A stretch of DNA of 64,000 bases, taken from Haladaptatus caseinilyticus. Lineage in GTDB: Archaea > Halobacteriota > Halobacteria > Halobacteriales > Haladaptataceae. The stretch covers positions 62,001 through 126,000 of the forward strand of contig NZ_CP111036.1 of NCBI RefSeq assembly GCF_026248685.1, written 5' to 3'. This document shows positions 9,220 to 17,165 of the stretch, one piece after another (position 1 is the stretch's first letter; each line of letters starts with the position of its first letter). The notes under the pieces were generated by a model. It searched no databases. It was not told the origin of the DNA and was given only the letters and a program-made list of their open reading frames with translations. The position numbers and the translations under genes are program-made.

Positions 9220-9978
9220 ATGCAGGGACAAGCCCAACAGCAGGCGTACGACCGCGGGATTACGATTTTCTCCCCGGACGGCCGTCTCTACCAAGTCGAA
9301 TATGCACGGGAGGCCGTCAAACGAGGGAGCGCCAGCATCGGCGTTCGAACGGAAGGCGGCGTCGTTCTCGCCGTCGATAAACAGACACGCTCGCCGCTTA
9401 TGGAGCGCACGAGCGTCGAAAAGCTACACAAGACCGACGACCACATCGGTATCGCCAGCGCGGGCCACGTCGCTGACGCTCGTCAGCTCATCGATTTCGC
9501 ACGCCGTCAATCGCAGATCAACCGACTGCGCTACGGCGAACCCATCGGTGTCGAGACGCTGACGAAGGAAGTCACCGACCACATCCAGCAGTACACGCAG
9601 GTCGGCGGCGCACGACCGTTCGGTGTCGCGCTCATCATCGGGGGTATCGAGAACGGCGAACCACGACTGTACGAGACGGACCCGTCCGGAACCCCGTACG
9701 AGTGGAAAGCGCTCGCAGTCGGTGCGGACCGCGGCGAGATTCAGGATTACCTCGAAACGAACTACAACGAGGGAATGGACCTCGACGGCGGTATCGACCT
9801 CGCACTCAGCGCGCTCGGGACGGTCAACGACGACCAGCTCTCCCCGACAGGTGTCGGTCTCGCCACCGTCGATGTCGAGAGTGAGCGATTCCGAATGCTC
9901 GACGACGAGGAGGTCGAGGGATACCTCGACGAGCTCGGTATCCTCGAAGACGAGGACGACGACGAGTCGGACGAGTAA
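9220..9978 (+). CDS. psmA: Proteasome alpha subunit
   Basis: Forms the outer rings of the archaeal 20S proteasome, which gate substrate entry. The 252-residue protein has the alpha-type N-terminal helix region (AYDRGITIFSPDGRLYQVEYA) with the YDR gate motif. RGSASIGVRTEGGVVLAVD and GIASAGHVADARQLIDFAR follow, both diagnostic of alpha subunits. There is no processed catalytic Thr, as expected. The C-terminus is a highly acidic haloarchaeal tail. The start is ATG 9220, 4 bases after the rnp2 stop. A beta subunit is not encoded in this window. Confidence 0.95.
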   Translation: MQGQAQQQAYDRGITIFSPDGRLYQVEYAREAVKRGSASIGVRTEGGVVLAVDKQTRSPLMERTSVEKLHKTDDHIGIASAGHVADARQLIDFARRQSQINRLRYGEPIGVETLTKEVTDHIQQYTQVGGARPFGVALIIGGIENGEPRLYETDPSGTPYEWKALAVGADRGEIQDYLETNYNEGMDLDGGIDLALSALGTVNDDQLSPTGVGLATVDVESERFRMLDDEEVEGYLDELGILEDEDDDESDE

Positions 9979-10032
9979 TTTCGACGTTTTTGCCGGGAAA
10001 CATCTTTTAGGTACGCGCGTTTACCTCCGGGT

Positions 10033-10758
10033 ATGATATCACTCGAAGAGGCGGTGACGGCGCGTCTCGAATCACACGGCGCGCGTTTCGAAGTGTTGGT
10101 AGACCCCGACGCGGCGCTCGCCATCAAACGCGGCGAGTTCGACGGCGATATCGAGGACGTCATCGCCGCGGAGGACGTGTTCGAGAACGCGAGCAGGGGC
10201 GACCGACCCGCCGAAGAGGATTTGGAGACGGTCTTCGAGACGACCGATCCGTTGAAAATCATCCCCGAGGTCATCACGCGTGGGGAGATTCAGATCACGG
10301 CGGAACAGCGCAAGGAGATGCAAGAACAGAAGCGCAAACAGTTGGTAAACCGCATCACGCGCAACGCCGTCAACCCGCAGATGGACAACGCTCCCCATCC
10401 GCCGGAGCGAATCGAAAACGCGTTGGATGAGGCAGGCTTTTCCGTTGACCCGATGGAACCGGTCAGCCAGCAGGTCGACGACGCACTCGATGCCCTTCGG
10501 CCGGTCATCCCGATTCGGTTCGACGAGGTGACCATCGCGGTGCAAGTGCCAGCGAACTACGCCGGGAGTGCACAGGCCCGAATTCGACAGTTCGGTGATT
10601 TGGAGCGTGAAGAATGGCAAAACGACGGTTCGTGGGTTGGAGTCATGACGTTCCCGGCAGGGATGCAAAACGAATTCTACAACCTCGTCAACGAACACAC
10701 GAGCGGCGAGGCCGAGACGCGAATCATCAAGGACGAAGACGACTTGCAGACGCGGTAG
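10033..10758 (+). CDS. sdo1: Ribosome maturation protein SBDS (Sdo1)
   Basis: Archaeal homologue of the Shwachman-Bodian-Diamond protein, needed to release eIF6 from new 60S/50S subunits. The 241-residue protein has the three-domain layout: N-terminal FYSH domain (MISLEEAVTARLESHGARFEVLVDP), a middle helical domain containing EQRKEMQEQKRKQLVNRITRNAVNP, and a ferredoxin-like C-terminal domain with PIRFDEVTIAVQVPANYAGSA. It lies 54 bases after psmA, in the same direction, closing the RNase P/proteasome gene run. Its 3' neighbour is not FUN14, which in the haloarchaeal gene orders I remember usually follows; FUN14 is found about 7.8 kb further on. Confidence 0.94.
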   Translation: MISLEEAVTARLESHGARFEVLVDPDAALAIKRGEFDGDIEDVIAAEDVFENASRGDRPAEEDLETVFETTDPLKIIPEVITRGEIQITAEQRKEMQEQKRKQLVNRITRNAVNPQMDNAPHPPERIENALDEAGFSVDPMEPVSQQVDDALDALRPVIPIRFDEVTIAVQVPANYAGSAQARIRQFGDLEREEWQNDGSWVGVMTFPAGMQNEFYNLVNEHTSGEAETRIIKDEDDLQTR

Positions 10759-10769
10759 TTCGTTCGAAC

Positions 10770-11729
10770 CTACTCGGCTTCCTCTTTTGGCGGCACGAAC
10801 GGTCCGACTGAGACGGTGTAGCGAGCGATGGTTGCGACGCGAAGGATGTACGAGATGAGCACTGCGAGTGGACTGACGATGACACCAAAACCGAGGATGA
10901 CGACGATGGTGAGTTCTGGTTGACCGATGTACGCGCCCGAGCTCGACTTGTAAAGGAGCGTGAGACAGATGGTTGTCACGAACGCGGTGAGACCGGAGTA
11001 GGCGACGAATCGTGATAGTCGAGCGAGGTCCTGCTGGATGGCGAGCGTCTTGAAGTACTGCCGAGCGATCGCGATCGATTTGAGCAGTTCGAGCACGTCT
11101 TCCAACCCGGACTGTGCGGAATCGGAGACGTCGTCACCGAACTCGTTTTGGACGTGTCGGGTCGACGCCATAAACTCGGCGTACTCGGTTCCGAGAATTC
11201 GTGTGAGTACACCGACCATATCGTCCTCGTTCTTCACTCGCTCGCTGAGGGTGTCCGTGTAGGAGGCGAGTTGTGACTGATATTCGCCCGTCTCGTCCGC
11301 AACACCCGAGAGATCGAAGTCGGTGATTCGGTCGTGAATCGTTTGAAAGACGAGGGCTAGAAAGTCCGTCGGGTCGGTGGGACTCGACGAGCGTCCTGCG
11401 ATCTCCTCGACGATGCGACGAAATTCGAGCGTCCCGTCGAGTCTGTCGGAGAGTTCGTTTGGCGAGCCAAAGACCCGTGAGAGAATGAGCTGATTGATCG
11501 AGAGTGCCACCGTGATGAGCGTGAGCAGTCCGGAGGCGATACCGCTCGACAACAGGCTGCGAACAGAACTCTTGAGCCCGACCGAGATTATTCCGGTGAC
11601 GGTCAGCACCGCGAGGATCGCAACGACCGCGACACAGATTCCAGCAGTGAGAACGAACCGATTGCCGGAGAGGAGCACCCACTCCGCGATTCCCCCATCG
11701 TCGTCCGTCACGACAGATTCATCTAACAT
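10770..11729 (-). CDS. Uncharacterised four-helix membrane protein
   Basis: A 319-residue protein with two predicted membrane segments near the N-terminus (FVLTAGICVAVVAILAVLTV, and the LLTLITVALSINQL region) and two near the C-terminus (FVAYSGLTAFVTTICLTLLY, and LTIVVILGFGVIVSPLAVLI). Between them is a soluble domain of about 130 mostly helical residues, probably cytosolic. I do not recognise a named family. It converges on sbds with only 11 bases between them and sits at the left edge of the block that contains the gas vesicle genes. Confidence 0.7.
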   Translation of the reverse strand: MLDESVVTDDDGGIAEWVLLSGNRFVLTAGICVAVVAILAVLTVTGIISVGLKSSVRSLLSSGIASGLLTLITVALSINQLILSRVFGSPNELSDRLDGTLEFRRIVEEIAGRSSSPTDPTDFLALVFQTIHDRITDFDLSGVADETGEYQSQLASYTDTLSERVKNEDDMVGVLTRILGTEYAEFMASTRHVQNEFGDDVSDSAQSGLEDVLELLKSIAIARQYFKTLAIQQDLARLSRFVAYSGLTAFVTTICLTLLYKSSSGAYIGQPELTIVVILGFGVIVSPLAVLISYILRVATIARYTVSVGPFVPPKEEAE

Positions 11730-12025
11730 CCTTCAGTACTACCCATCGTTCTGTGAAAAGTCGAATGGCCGGAAAAACCGACCTGTCACCGAACGCGAAG
11801 GGTTCTTCGGCAGATCGCCGATCCGGACGATATTGCGACTGCCTCGAAAGTCTGGTGTGCTCGCCCCGATTGTCGGTGTCCCCTTCGGGTAGTCGGCGGA
11901 TATCGCTATCGGAGACTTCCTCGTTTGAAGCAAAATGACTGCATAGCCGTTGCTCGGGTTCGAGCGCACGGAAAACAGTAGTCGTTTTCAGCCGCGTGGG
12001 TGCGGCGAAAAGCGCAATATGGCGG
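11730..12025. other. 296-base intergenic region, no gene seen
   Basis: The short overlapping frames here on both strands (for example 76 residues at 11739-11969 minus) show no motif, no acidic haloarchaeal composition and no promoter spacing. I see nothing else in it. Confidence 0.4.
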
Positions 12026-12265
12026 TTAGTGGTTCAGTCGGATTTCGTCGTCCGTGACCGACTGGACCATCTCGTCCTGCAACGGGTAGGTATCCTCGTC
12101 CGCGTCGCCCCAGCCGAGCTTCGATTTCAGCTTGTCGGTGAGACCCGGGTTCGGGTTGACGTGGGCCGTCCCGTGCTGAACGTCCGAGACGATACCGACT
12201 TCGTCGCCGTTCTGGTCTACGACTTTCTTCCCCTCGTCGTCGTCGGTGATTTGAGTTGCTGCCAT
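12026..12265 (-). CDS. PRC-barrel-like small protein
   Basis: A 79-residue acidic protein. A beta-barrel pattern is visible: KKVVDQNGDEVGIVSDV, then GTAHVNPNPGL, as in haloarchaeal PRC-barrel proteins ("set properties, then regulate" small folds), followed by GWGDADEDTYPLQDEMVQSV and a short tail. Such proteins are often stress-linked or partner adaptors, but the role here is unknown. It lies between the membrane protein gene and gvpM, reads in the same direction as the gvp operon, and ends the strip just upstream of the gvpM 3' end. Confidence 0.75.
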   Translation of the reverse strand: MAATQITDDDEGKKVVDQNGDEVGIVSDVQHGTAHVNPNPGLTDKLKSKLGWGDADEDTYPLQDEMVQSVTDDEIRLNH

Positions 12266-12353
12266 TGCAGTCGTGTTTCAGCGTGTCCGTGGGTAGGCGT
12301 CGTGGTTGCCAATGCAGGTCAGTTATCCGTCTTCCGCGGGAGTACGTTTGGCC

Positions 12354-12602
12354 TCAATCCTCGTTCGGAAGCAGTGGATGGTCGTCCGGTGCGCGCGCGA
12401 GTTGTCGTTGGACCGTATCCCACTCCTCGAAGTAGCCGTAGTCGGTCATCGTGGACATTCCGGCGATTGCGGCGCGAAGGCTCAGGCCGACCAGCGGAAT
12501 GTCCGCAACGGTGATGACCACGTCGGCCTGAATGATGGCCCCATCTCGAAGGAGTACGTCGAGCAAATCGACCACTGCGTGGTCGTCTTTCGTCGGTTTC
12601 AT
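12354..12602 (-). CDS. gvpM: Gas vesicle protein GvpM (GvpA-like)
   Basis: Small minor gas vesicle protein of the GvpA/J/M family, thought to act in nucleation of the vesicle. The 82-residue protein has a DLLDVLLRDGAIIQADVVITVADIPL core closely paralleling the GvpA helix-beta-beta-helix, then a short divergent tail. ATG 12602 is preferred because it overlaps the gvpL stop as ATGA; an upstream in-frame start at 12638 would invade gvpL. Last gene of the gvpFGHIJKLM operon. GvpM is one of the eight proteins reported as essential for haloarchaeal vesicle formation. Confidence 0.88.
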   Translation of the reverse strand: MKPTKDDHAVVDLLDVLLRDGAIIQADVVITVADIPLVGLSLRAAIAGMSTMTDYGYFEEWDTVQRQLARAPDDHPLLPNED

Positions 12603-13429
12603 GCGTCTAACTCCGGGGCGAAGGAGTACGGCGGCCACGGGCCAGTGAACCGCACTTCGATACCCGGTTCCGCCGCGATGTCGTCCAATACGGTTCCGAT
12701 GTCCGCTTCTCGCTCCTCGTGTGCGAGAAACGCGACTTGTACCACTTCGTCGGACGAACCCTCTCCGAGCACGTTTTGGTGCGAATCGAGTACATCTATC
12801 TCTCGAACGAGCGGTTCGAGGTTCTCGCGGAGGCGACTCGTCAACGACTCTTTGCGGGCCTGTCGAAGGTCTCGAATCCGGCTGTCGTACTGCTTTTCCA
12901 GCAGGAAGGCGGTTCCCTCACTTGCCTCGTCGATTCGGTCGCGTAGGTCGGCCAACTCGTCGTCGCTCGATTCGAGTTCCTCCCGGACGAGTTCGCCGTC
13001 CCACGCTACGCCGACGCGATACTCCCAGTGTCCGGCGAAGTCCGCGAGATGCGTTTCGAGCGTCTCGCGCTGGTCGGTCAACCACGTCCGAACGCGGTCG
13101 TCATCACCCTTCAGAATCGTATCGAACCGAAACGGAAGCGGCGTTCCGAACGTTTCTCCAGCGGCATCGACGACTTCCTGATGCGTGAGCAACCAATCCC
13201 GCACTAGTTCGAGGTCGTCCGTGTCGTAGGGCGATTCGCAGGATTGGACGACTGCGCCGATACCGTTTTCCGCGACCACCGACACCGTTTCGTCGTCGAT
13301 TCCCGCCATCGAAAACGGTTCGCCCGTTTCACTCGTGGCGTCGGCATCGACGACACAGTAGAGGTAGCGCCCCTCCTCGAACGCCTCAACCACCGAACCC
13401 CTCCAGTTCGGGTTCACGCTTTGCGACAT
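12599..13429 (-). CDS. gvpL: Gas vesicle protein GvpL
   Basis: Member of the GvpF/L family. GvpL interacts with many minor Gvp proteins and is essential for vesicle assembly. The 276-residue protein has an N-terminal RYLYCVVDAD strand, a TPLPFRFDTIL segment, a long helical region and the family-typical end EVRFTGPWPPYSFAPE, which parallels the end of GvpF in the same operon. Listed from ATG 13429, it overlaps gvpK by 44 bases. GTG 13393 would reduce the overlap to 8 bases, matching the other junctions of the operon, and is a serious alternative. Confidence 0.9.
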   Translation of the reverse strand: MSQSVNPNWRGSVVEAFEEGRYLYCVVDADATSETGEPFSMAGIDDETVSVVAENGIGAVVQSCESPYDTDDLELVRDWLLTHQEVVDAAGETFGTPLPFRFDTILKGDDDRVRTWLTDQRETLETHLADFAGHWEYRVGVAWDGELVREELESSDDELADLRDRIDEASEGTAFLLEKQYDSRIRDLRQARKESLTSRLRENLEPLVREIDVLDSHQNVLGEGSSDEVVQVAFLAHEEREADIGTVLDDIAAEPGIEVRFTGPWPPYSFAPELDA

Positions 13430-13703
13430 CGACCAGCGCATCGGTCAGCAGGTCGTCCAAATCGCCGCGGAGGGTTTCGACCTCGCGCTCGATTCCCTCA
13501 GATTCCTTCAACCGTTCGAGTTCGTCCTCCAGCGCCGCCAACTGTGCGCCGAGTCGCTCGATTTCCTCCGGCGAGAGGTCGTCGTGTTCCATCCGGCGAA
13601 CCGCTTCGCGTTCCAGCGCATCGACCAGGAGTTCGACCACCGTGATGACCAGGGAGATGAGTCCCTTGCCGGCGTCGTCCTCGTCTATCTCAATCGCCGT
13701 CAT
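13386..13703 (-). CDS. gvpK: Gas vesicle protein GvpK
   Basis: Minor gas vesicle assembly protein of 105 residues. The GvpK core is visible: GLISLVITVVELLVDALEREAVRRME followed by the LSPEEIERLG motif and a long coiled-coil-like helix (residues about 55-90). The start is ATG 13703; longer in-frame starts would read through gvpJ. It overlaps gvpJ by 14 bases. GvpK belongs to the essential haloarchaeal set A, F, G, J, K, L, M, O. Confidence 0.9.
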   Translation of the reverse strand: MTAIEIDEDDAGKGLISLVITVVELLVDALEREAVRRMEHDDLSPEEIERLGAQLAALEDELERLKESEGIEREVETLRGDLDDLLTDALVDVAKREPELEGFGG

Positions 13704-14073
13704 GCTTCGCCTCCGCTTTTTCTGCGTCTTCGTCCGCCTCCGACGCTTCCTCTGCTTCCTCGTCGTTTTCTCCATCGTCGTTCGCTTCCGAACTTCCGCC
13801 GCCGGATTCGACCGGAACGGTCTCTTCTTCGGCGAGTTCTTCGACACCGGCGGCGTCCTCGACGCGTTTCATGTCGGTGCCTTCCGGAAATTCGAGGCCG
13901 TACTTCGCGGCCGTCTCGAACGAGGCGATGGCAGCCCGGAGTTTCACGCCGAGCAGTTCCGTCTCCCCGACGGTCACTGCGATGTCGGCGTTGATGACGA
14001 CACCCTTGTCCAACAGGAGTTCGAGCATCTCCGCGAGGTCCGATTGACTCCGCGTCGGTCCGGTTTCACGCAT
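13690..14073 (-). CDS. gvpJ: Gas vesicle protein GvpJ (GvpA-like, acidic tail)
   Basis: GvpA-related minor protein of 127 residues. The core LAEMLELLLDKGVVINADIAV, then ELLGVKLRAAIASFETA, is the GvpA-like fold. After about residue 75 comes an unusually acidic tail rich in Glu/Asp/Ala/Ser, ending in a few Lys/His residues. ATG 14073 overlaps the upstream gvpI stop by 8 bases, which is the reason for this start. GvpJ with GvpM is thought to be placed at tips or seeds of the vesicle. Confidence 0.89.
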   Translation of the reverse strand: MRETGPTRSQSDLAEMLELLLDKGVVINADIAVTVGETELLGVKLRAAIASFETAAKYGLEFPEGTDMKRVEDAAGVEELAEEETVPVESGGGSSEANDDGENDEEAEEASEADEDAEKAEAKHDGD

Positions 14074-14839
14074 CGTCCTCCTCCTCGAATCGATCCCCGT
14101 AGATTCGTTTCGAGTTCGGTGCCGAGGAGTGCCACCCCTCCTTTGGAACGGTCGAAAACCGCGTCGAGTTTCCGATATCGCGGCGTGAACCCGGTATGGT
14201 GGAGTACGCCGTGGGATTGCGGGAGTTCGGTTGGCCCGCCCCGCCCTTCGACTCGTTCTCCCGTTTGATTTCGGCGAGTTGGTCGCGAGTTTCGAGCAGT
14301 TTTTCCCGGAACGACTCGACGCTTTCGTGCAGTTCCGACTGAACCTTCGACTGATACAGTTCCGACTGCATCTCGCCGTCGATACCGGAACCGTCCACGT
14401 CGGCGTCGACGCCGGATAGCATTCCGCTTTCTTCGTCGGCATCGCTCCCCCCGTCGAGGAACTCGTCGAACGCGTCGTCGAACTCCCGTGTTTCGCGCCA
14501 TAGTTCCCGCATGTCGGTGGAGTCCCATAGTTCGCGAAGCTTGACTGCCTTGATGAGTCCCCACGTATCGATGGCCTGTTTCGGGTCGCCGTCCGAAATC
14601 GCGTCCGGAAGGTCTCCGAACTCGATGGCATCGGGGATGCGCTTTGCATTGACGACATCCGGTAGGTCGGCGAGATCGATTTCGTCGAGAACGTCCTCTC
14701 CCTCGTCCATCACGTCCCAGAGGTTTTCCGCTTCAGCCGAGACGTCCTCGAAGGAGTCGGACGACTCGAACGCCGATTCGAGCGCGTCTATCCCGGACTG
14801 TACATTTTTCGTGAATTCGTCGAGTCGGTCGCTATCCAT
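14066..14839 (-). CDS. gvpI: GvpI-position protein, unusually long
   Basis: A 257-residue protein between gvpH and gvpJ, the place of gvpI in haloarchaeal operons. Its last 60 residues carry spaced YSTIP, FSTVP and HSSAP motifs and end near NSKRIYGDRF, which looks like a GvpI-type C-terminus. The first 190 residues are acidic and helical and include DLPDVVNAKRIPDAIEFGDL. I recall GvpI as a basic protein of about 140 residues, so this would be a fused or extended version. It is named by position and tail only. The start at ATG 14839 overlaps gvpH by 8 bases. Confidence 0.6.
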   Translation of the reverse strand: MDSDRLDEFTKNVQSGIDALESAFESSDSFEDVSAEAENLWDVMDEGEDVLDEIDLADLPDVVNAKRIPDAIEFGDLPDAISDGDPKQAIDTWGLIKAVKLRELWDSTDMRELWRETREFDDAFDEFLDGGSDADEESGMLSGVDADVDGSGIDGEMQSELYQSKVQSELHESVESFREKLLETRDQLAEIKRENESKGGAGQPNSRNPTAYSTIPGSRRDIGNSTRFSTVPKEGWHSSAPNSKRIYGDRFEEEDDA

Positions 14840-15239
14840 CCTGTGTTGCTCCTCCGATACGCAATTCGAGTATCTGGTTGTTGTACGTCGCTTCCCTGAC
14901 CACCGCATCGCTCCATCGCAGTCCGAGGCGCTTTATCGTGTGGCCCGCGTCCCGAATCACGATCGTACTCGTCTCCTCGTCGAACGTCACCGAAAGGTCG
15001 TCGTCCGACACGCCCGGCAGGTCCACCGTCACGACGAGTTCGTCGCCCGCTTTCCGAACGTCAGTCAGGTATCTCGGTCGGTGTTCTCGCTGCTGGGTGT
15101 GCCCCGTCCCGACTGAGTCGAGCGTCACCGCGTAGTTGATCCGCCCGCTGACGCCGTTGATTTCTCCGGTGTGTGTTCTACTCGTGTCCTCTTCGGACAG
15201 CGCGTTCGCCAATCTAACCAACTGATCGATGAGTCCCAT
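14832..15239 (-). CDS. gvpH: Gas vesicle protein GvpH (Hsp20-like)
   Basis: Small heat-shock-like protein of 135 residues. An alpha-crystallin domain is visible from about residue 65: DELVVTVDLPGVSDDDLSVT, then STIVIRDAG, then a C-terminal ILELRI strand in place of the canonical IxI. GvpH is thought to bind other Gvp proteins, including GvpI, and prevent aggregation. It is shorter than the GvpH proteins I remember (about 180-190 residues), mostly in the N-terminal half. Its first base overlaps the gvpG stop. Confidence 0.85.
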   Translation of the reverse strand: MGLIDQLVRLANALSEEDTSRTHTGEINGVSGRINYAVTLDSVGTGHTQQREHRPRYLTDVRKAGDELVVTVDLPGVSDDDLSVTFDEETSTIVIRDAGHTIKRLGLRWSDAVVREATYNNQILELRIGGATQDG

Positions 15240-15493
15240 TATCGTTTCACCTCGATTTTCCCGTTCCGCAATCGTTCGTGCGCTTCTTCCGCGACTTCCA
15301 ATCGTGTTTCGAGGGCTGCTTTCTGTTGCTCATACTCCTCGTGTGATAGCTCACCGAGTTCATAGAGCAGATGTGTCTCTTTGAGTTCGTCTTGAATCCC
15401 CGCAACGTCGTACAGCTCACTGACCGCCAGCGAATGCAGTACGTCCGCTATCGACACCAGCGGTCTCATCAGCAGGTCGTCTACGAGAATCAT
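15239..15493 (-). CDS. gvpG: Gas vesicle protein GvpG
   Basis: An 84-residue minor assembly protein. MILVDDLLMRPLVSIADVLH and the following ELYDVAGIQDELKETHLLYE helix, then LGELSHEEYEQQKAALETRL, are the complete GvpG pattern with a short coiled coil. ATG 15493 overlaps the gvpF stop by 4 bases. It belongs to the essential set for haloarchaeal gas vesicles. Confidence 0.92.
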   Translation of the reverse strand: MILVDDLLMRPLVSIADVLHSLAVSELYDVAGIQDELKETHLLYELGELSHEEYEQQKAALETRLEVAEEAHERLRNGKIEVKR

Positions 15494-16116
15494 CGCTGTG
15501 CACCGATGTGAATATCGACGAAGTTGTACGGCGCCCACGGCCCGGTGTACTGGACGGTGAGGTCGTCGTACGCTTCGCGCACGTCGGCAACTGTTTCGTC
15601 GAACGCCTCCTTGTCGCTGACGGAAACGAGATACGAGCGGTTCAGTACGAGACGGTCACTGAACAGGTCATCGTCGGTCTCGCTCTCGGCGAGCTTCGAC
15701 AGTCGCGAACCGATTTCGTCCCGAATCTCCTCCCGTTGGAGGTCGGCATCCTCTTCGGCGACGAGTTTGACGCCGAGCTCCACATGGCCGTCCACCTCGC
15801 GGAGGGCTTTCGTGAACGCTCGGCGCGCGCTTCGAAGAACGGTTTTCAGCGCACGGTTGTCTTTGAACGCCATTCCGAACTGCATCGGAACGACGGCGCT
15901 GACGTCATCTCGTTCGAGCACCTGTCGGAGCACCTCGTCGTGCCTCCTACTGTCTTCGTCCGTTCGTTCTGGGTCGGTCGTGTCGATGTCCGAGACGACT
16001 GCGGAGAGCGTCCGGTAGTTTACAGTGTACACTCGGTCCGCGCCAGCAACCGCGTCGGCATCGAATTCGAAGTCATTGCTTTCGACGACTCCGTAGACGT
16101 ATCGGTTTGAACTCAT
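15490..16116 (-). CDS. gvpF: Gas vesicle protein GvpF
   Basis: GvpF/L-family protein of 208 residues and the first gene of the minus-strand gvpFGHIJKLM operon. Seen: N-terminal YVYGVVES strand, SAVVPMQFGMAF segment, paired helices with many Glu/Asp, and the family end VQYTGPWAPYNFVDI. GvpF reportedly binds GvpA and other minor proteins. The upstream region to gvpA is a 188-base divergent promoter. No gvpD or gvpE regulator gene precedes it, unlike the textbook DEFGHIJKLM arrangement. Confidence 0.92.
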   Translation of the reverse strand: MSSNRYVYGVVESNDFEFDADAVAGADRVYTVNYRTLSAVVSDIDTTDPERTDEDSRRHDEVLRQVLERDDVSAVVPMQFGMAFKDNRALKTVLRSARRAFTKALREVDGHVELGVKLVAEEDADLQREEIRDEIGSRLSKLAESETDDDLFSDRLVLNRSYLVSVSDKEAFDETVADVREAYDDLTVQYTGPWAPYNFVDIHIGAQR

Positions 16117-16304
16117 CGTTGTAGGCGGGGCTGGTCCCTCGACTGTGACACGACGGTGGGTGCATTAATAAGTTGTGTGGCGGAAACTGCAAGCACGCGT
16201 CCCCATTCTTCGTCAAACGTTGGGTACAGCCGTGGAGCGTCCCTAATTATCCCACGAACACTCAGGTGCCTGCATCCCGTACTCGGTCTGTGGGATGGTA
16301 GACA
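16117..16304. promoter_or_regulatory. Divergent gvpF/gvpA promoter region
   Basis: Two TATA-like boxes face outward: ATTAATAAG at 16164-16172 (48-56 bases from the gvpF start) and TAATTAT at 16244-16250 (55-61 bases from the gvpA start). Both imply leaders of roughly 20-30 bases, so unlike many genes here these mRNAs are probably not leaderless. Activator sites between the boxes cannot be assigned, because no gvpE is present in the window. Confidence 0.5.
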
Positions 16305-16547
16305 ATGACACAGCAAACGCCACAGAGTTCGAGTCTGGCGGCGGTACTGGACAGAATCCTCGATAAAGGTGTCGTCACCGACGTATGGGCGCGTATCGCC
16401 GTCGTCGGACTCGAGCTGATCACGATAGAAGCACGGATCGTCGTCGTTTCCGTCGATACGTTTCTGCACTACTGTGCGGAAATCGGTGCAATCGAGGCCG
16501 GGACGGTGCCGGACGACTCACAACGAGCGGTTTCGGTACCGGCCTGA
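16305..16547 (+). CDS. gvpA: Gas vesicle structural protein GvpA, divergent copy
   Basis: GvpA is the amphipathic shell protein of gas vesicles. This 80-residue copy has the conserved core VLDRILDKGVVTDVWARIAV, a second strand-helix region with TIEARIVVVSVDTFLHY, then a short tail. It differs from the usual highly conserved GvpA at several places: Thr where Val/Ile is normal after GVV, Val for Ala in the VVVSVDTF stretch, and a Cys in HYCAEI. It opposes gvpF across a divergent promoter and converges on the gene at 16562-17152. It may be a specialised second shell protein. Confidence 0.9.
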   Translation: MTQQTPQSSSLAAVLDRILDKGVVTDVWARIAVVGLELITIEARIVVVSVDTFLHYCAEIGAIEAGTVPDDSQRAVSVPA

Positions 16548-16561
16548 CGGGCAACCATTCG

Positions 16562-17152
16562 TTATGCTGTTTTTCTCTGTTCGAGCTCGGTGAGTAGGTC
16601 GTCCGCCAGCGACTGGAGATCATCGTCCGATAGTTCGTCCAACGAGAGTTGGTCTTCCGATTCGTCCGTGGTTTCGGATTCGCTTTCGTCGTCCCGTTTA
16701 GCGTCATCTACTTCTTCCTCTTCCTCGGTTTCATCCTCGGCTTTCGTTTCCGCGTCTTCGGTGGGCTCCGCGTCGCTTTCCTCGGTCGATTCGTTCTCCT
16801 CGTCATCGTCGTCGAGGATGTTCGCGTTGGCAACTATCTGCTTTGCCTCTTCCTTGCTCACCTCGAAGGCGTCCTGTACGCGCTGCCGAACGAGCTGTTT
16901 TCGCGACGGTTCCTCCTCTCCCCCGAACCGTCCTTCGAGTCGCGTTCCCAACGACTCGCCGACCTTTCGACCGGCGAGCATCCCTAATCCGCATCCGACC
17001 ACGCCACCGAGGTTTCGTCCCAACGAGTCGCCGTTCTTTCGTTCGAGTTTGGTGAGTTCGTCGAACAACTGTTCGACACCCATCTCCTCCTGTACTGTTT
17101 TTTCGAGCAGTTCCTGCATCGACCGTGTTGTATCGTCTTCGTTATCGCTCAT
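16562..17152 (-). CDS. Unrecognised glycine-zipper/acidic protein in the gvp locus
   Basis: A 196-residue protein I cannot assign to any Gvp family. Layout: an N-terminal helix (MQELLEKTVQEEMGVEQLF); a Gly-rich zipper-like stretch at about residues 44-70 (LGRNLGGVVGCGLGMLAGRK, then VGESLG) that could insert into or line a membrane or vesicle surface; a basic patch with VRQRVQDAFEVSKEEAKQIV; then about 60 residues of nearly pure Asp/Glu/Ser/Thr. A short amphipathic helix near the C-terminus (DLQSLADDLLTELEQ) closes it. It follows gvpO by 13 bases on the same strand, so it is probably co-transcribed with it. Candidate new gas-vesicle accessory protein (inference). Confidence 0.75.
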   Translation of the reverse strand: MSDNEDDTTRSMQELLEKTVQEEMGVEQLFDELTKLERKNGDSLGRNLGGVVGCGLGMLAGRKVGESLGTRLEGRFGGEEEPSRKQLVRQRVQDAFEVSKEEAKQIVANANILDDDDEENESTEESDAEPTEDAETKAEDETEEEEEVDDAKRDDESESETTDESEDQLSLDELSDDDLQSLADDLLTELEQRKTA

Positions 17153-17165
17153 TGTCGTTCCCCAC

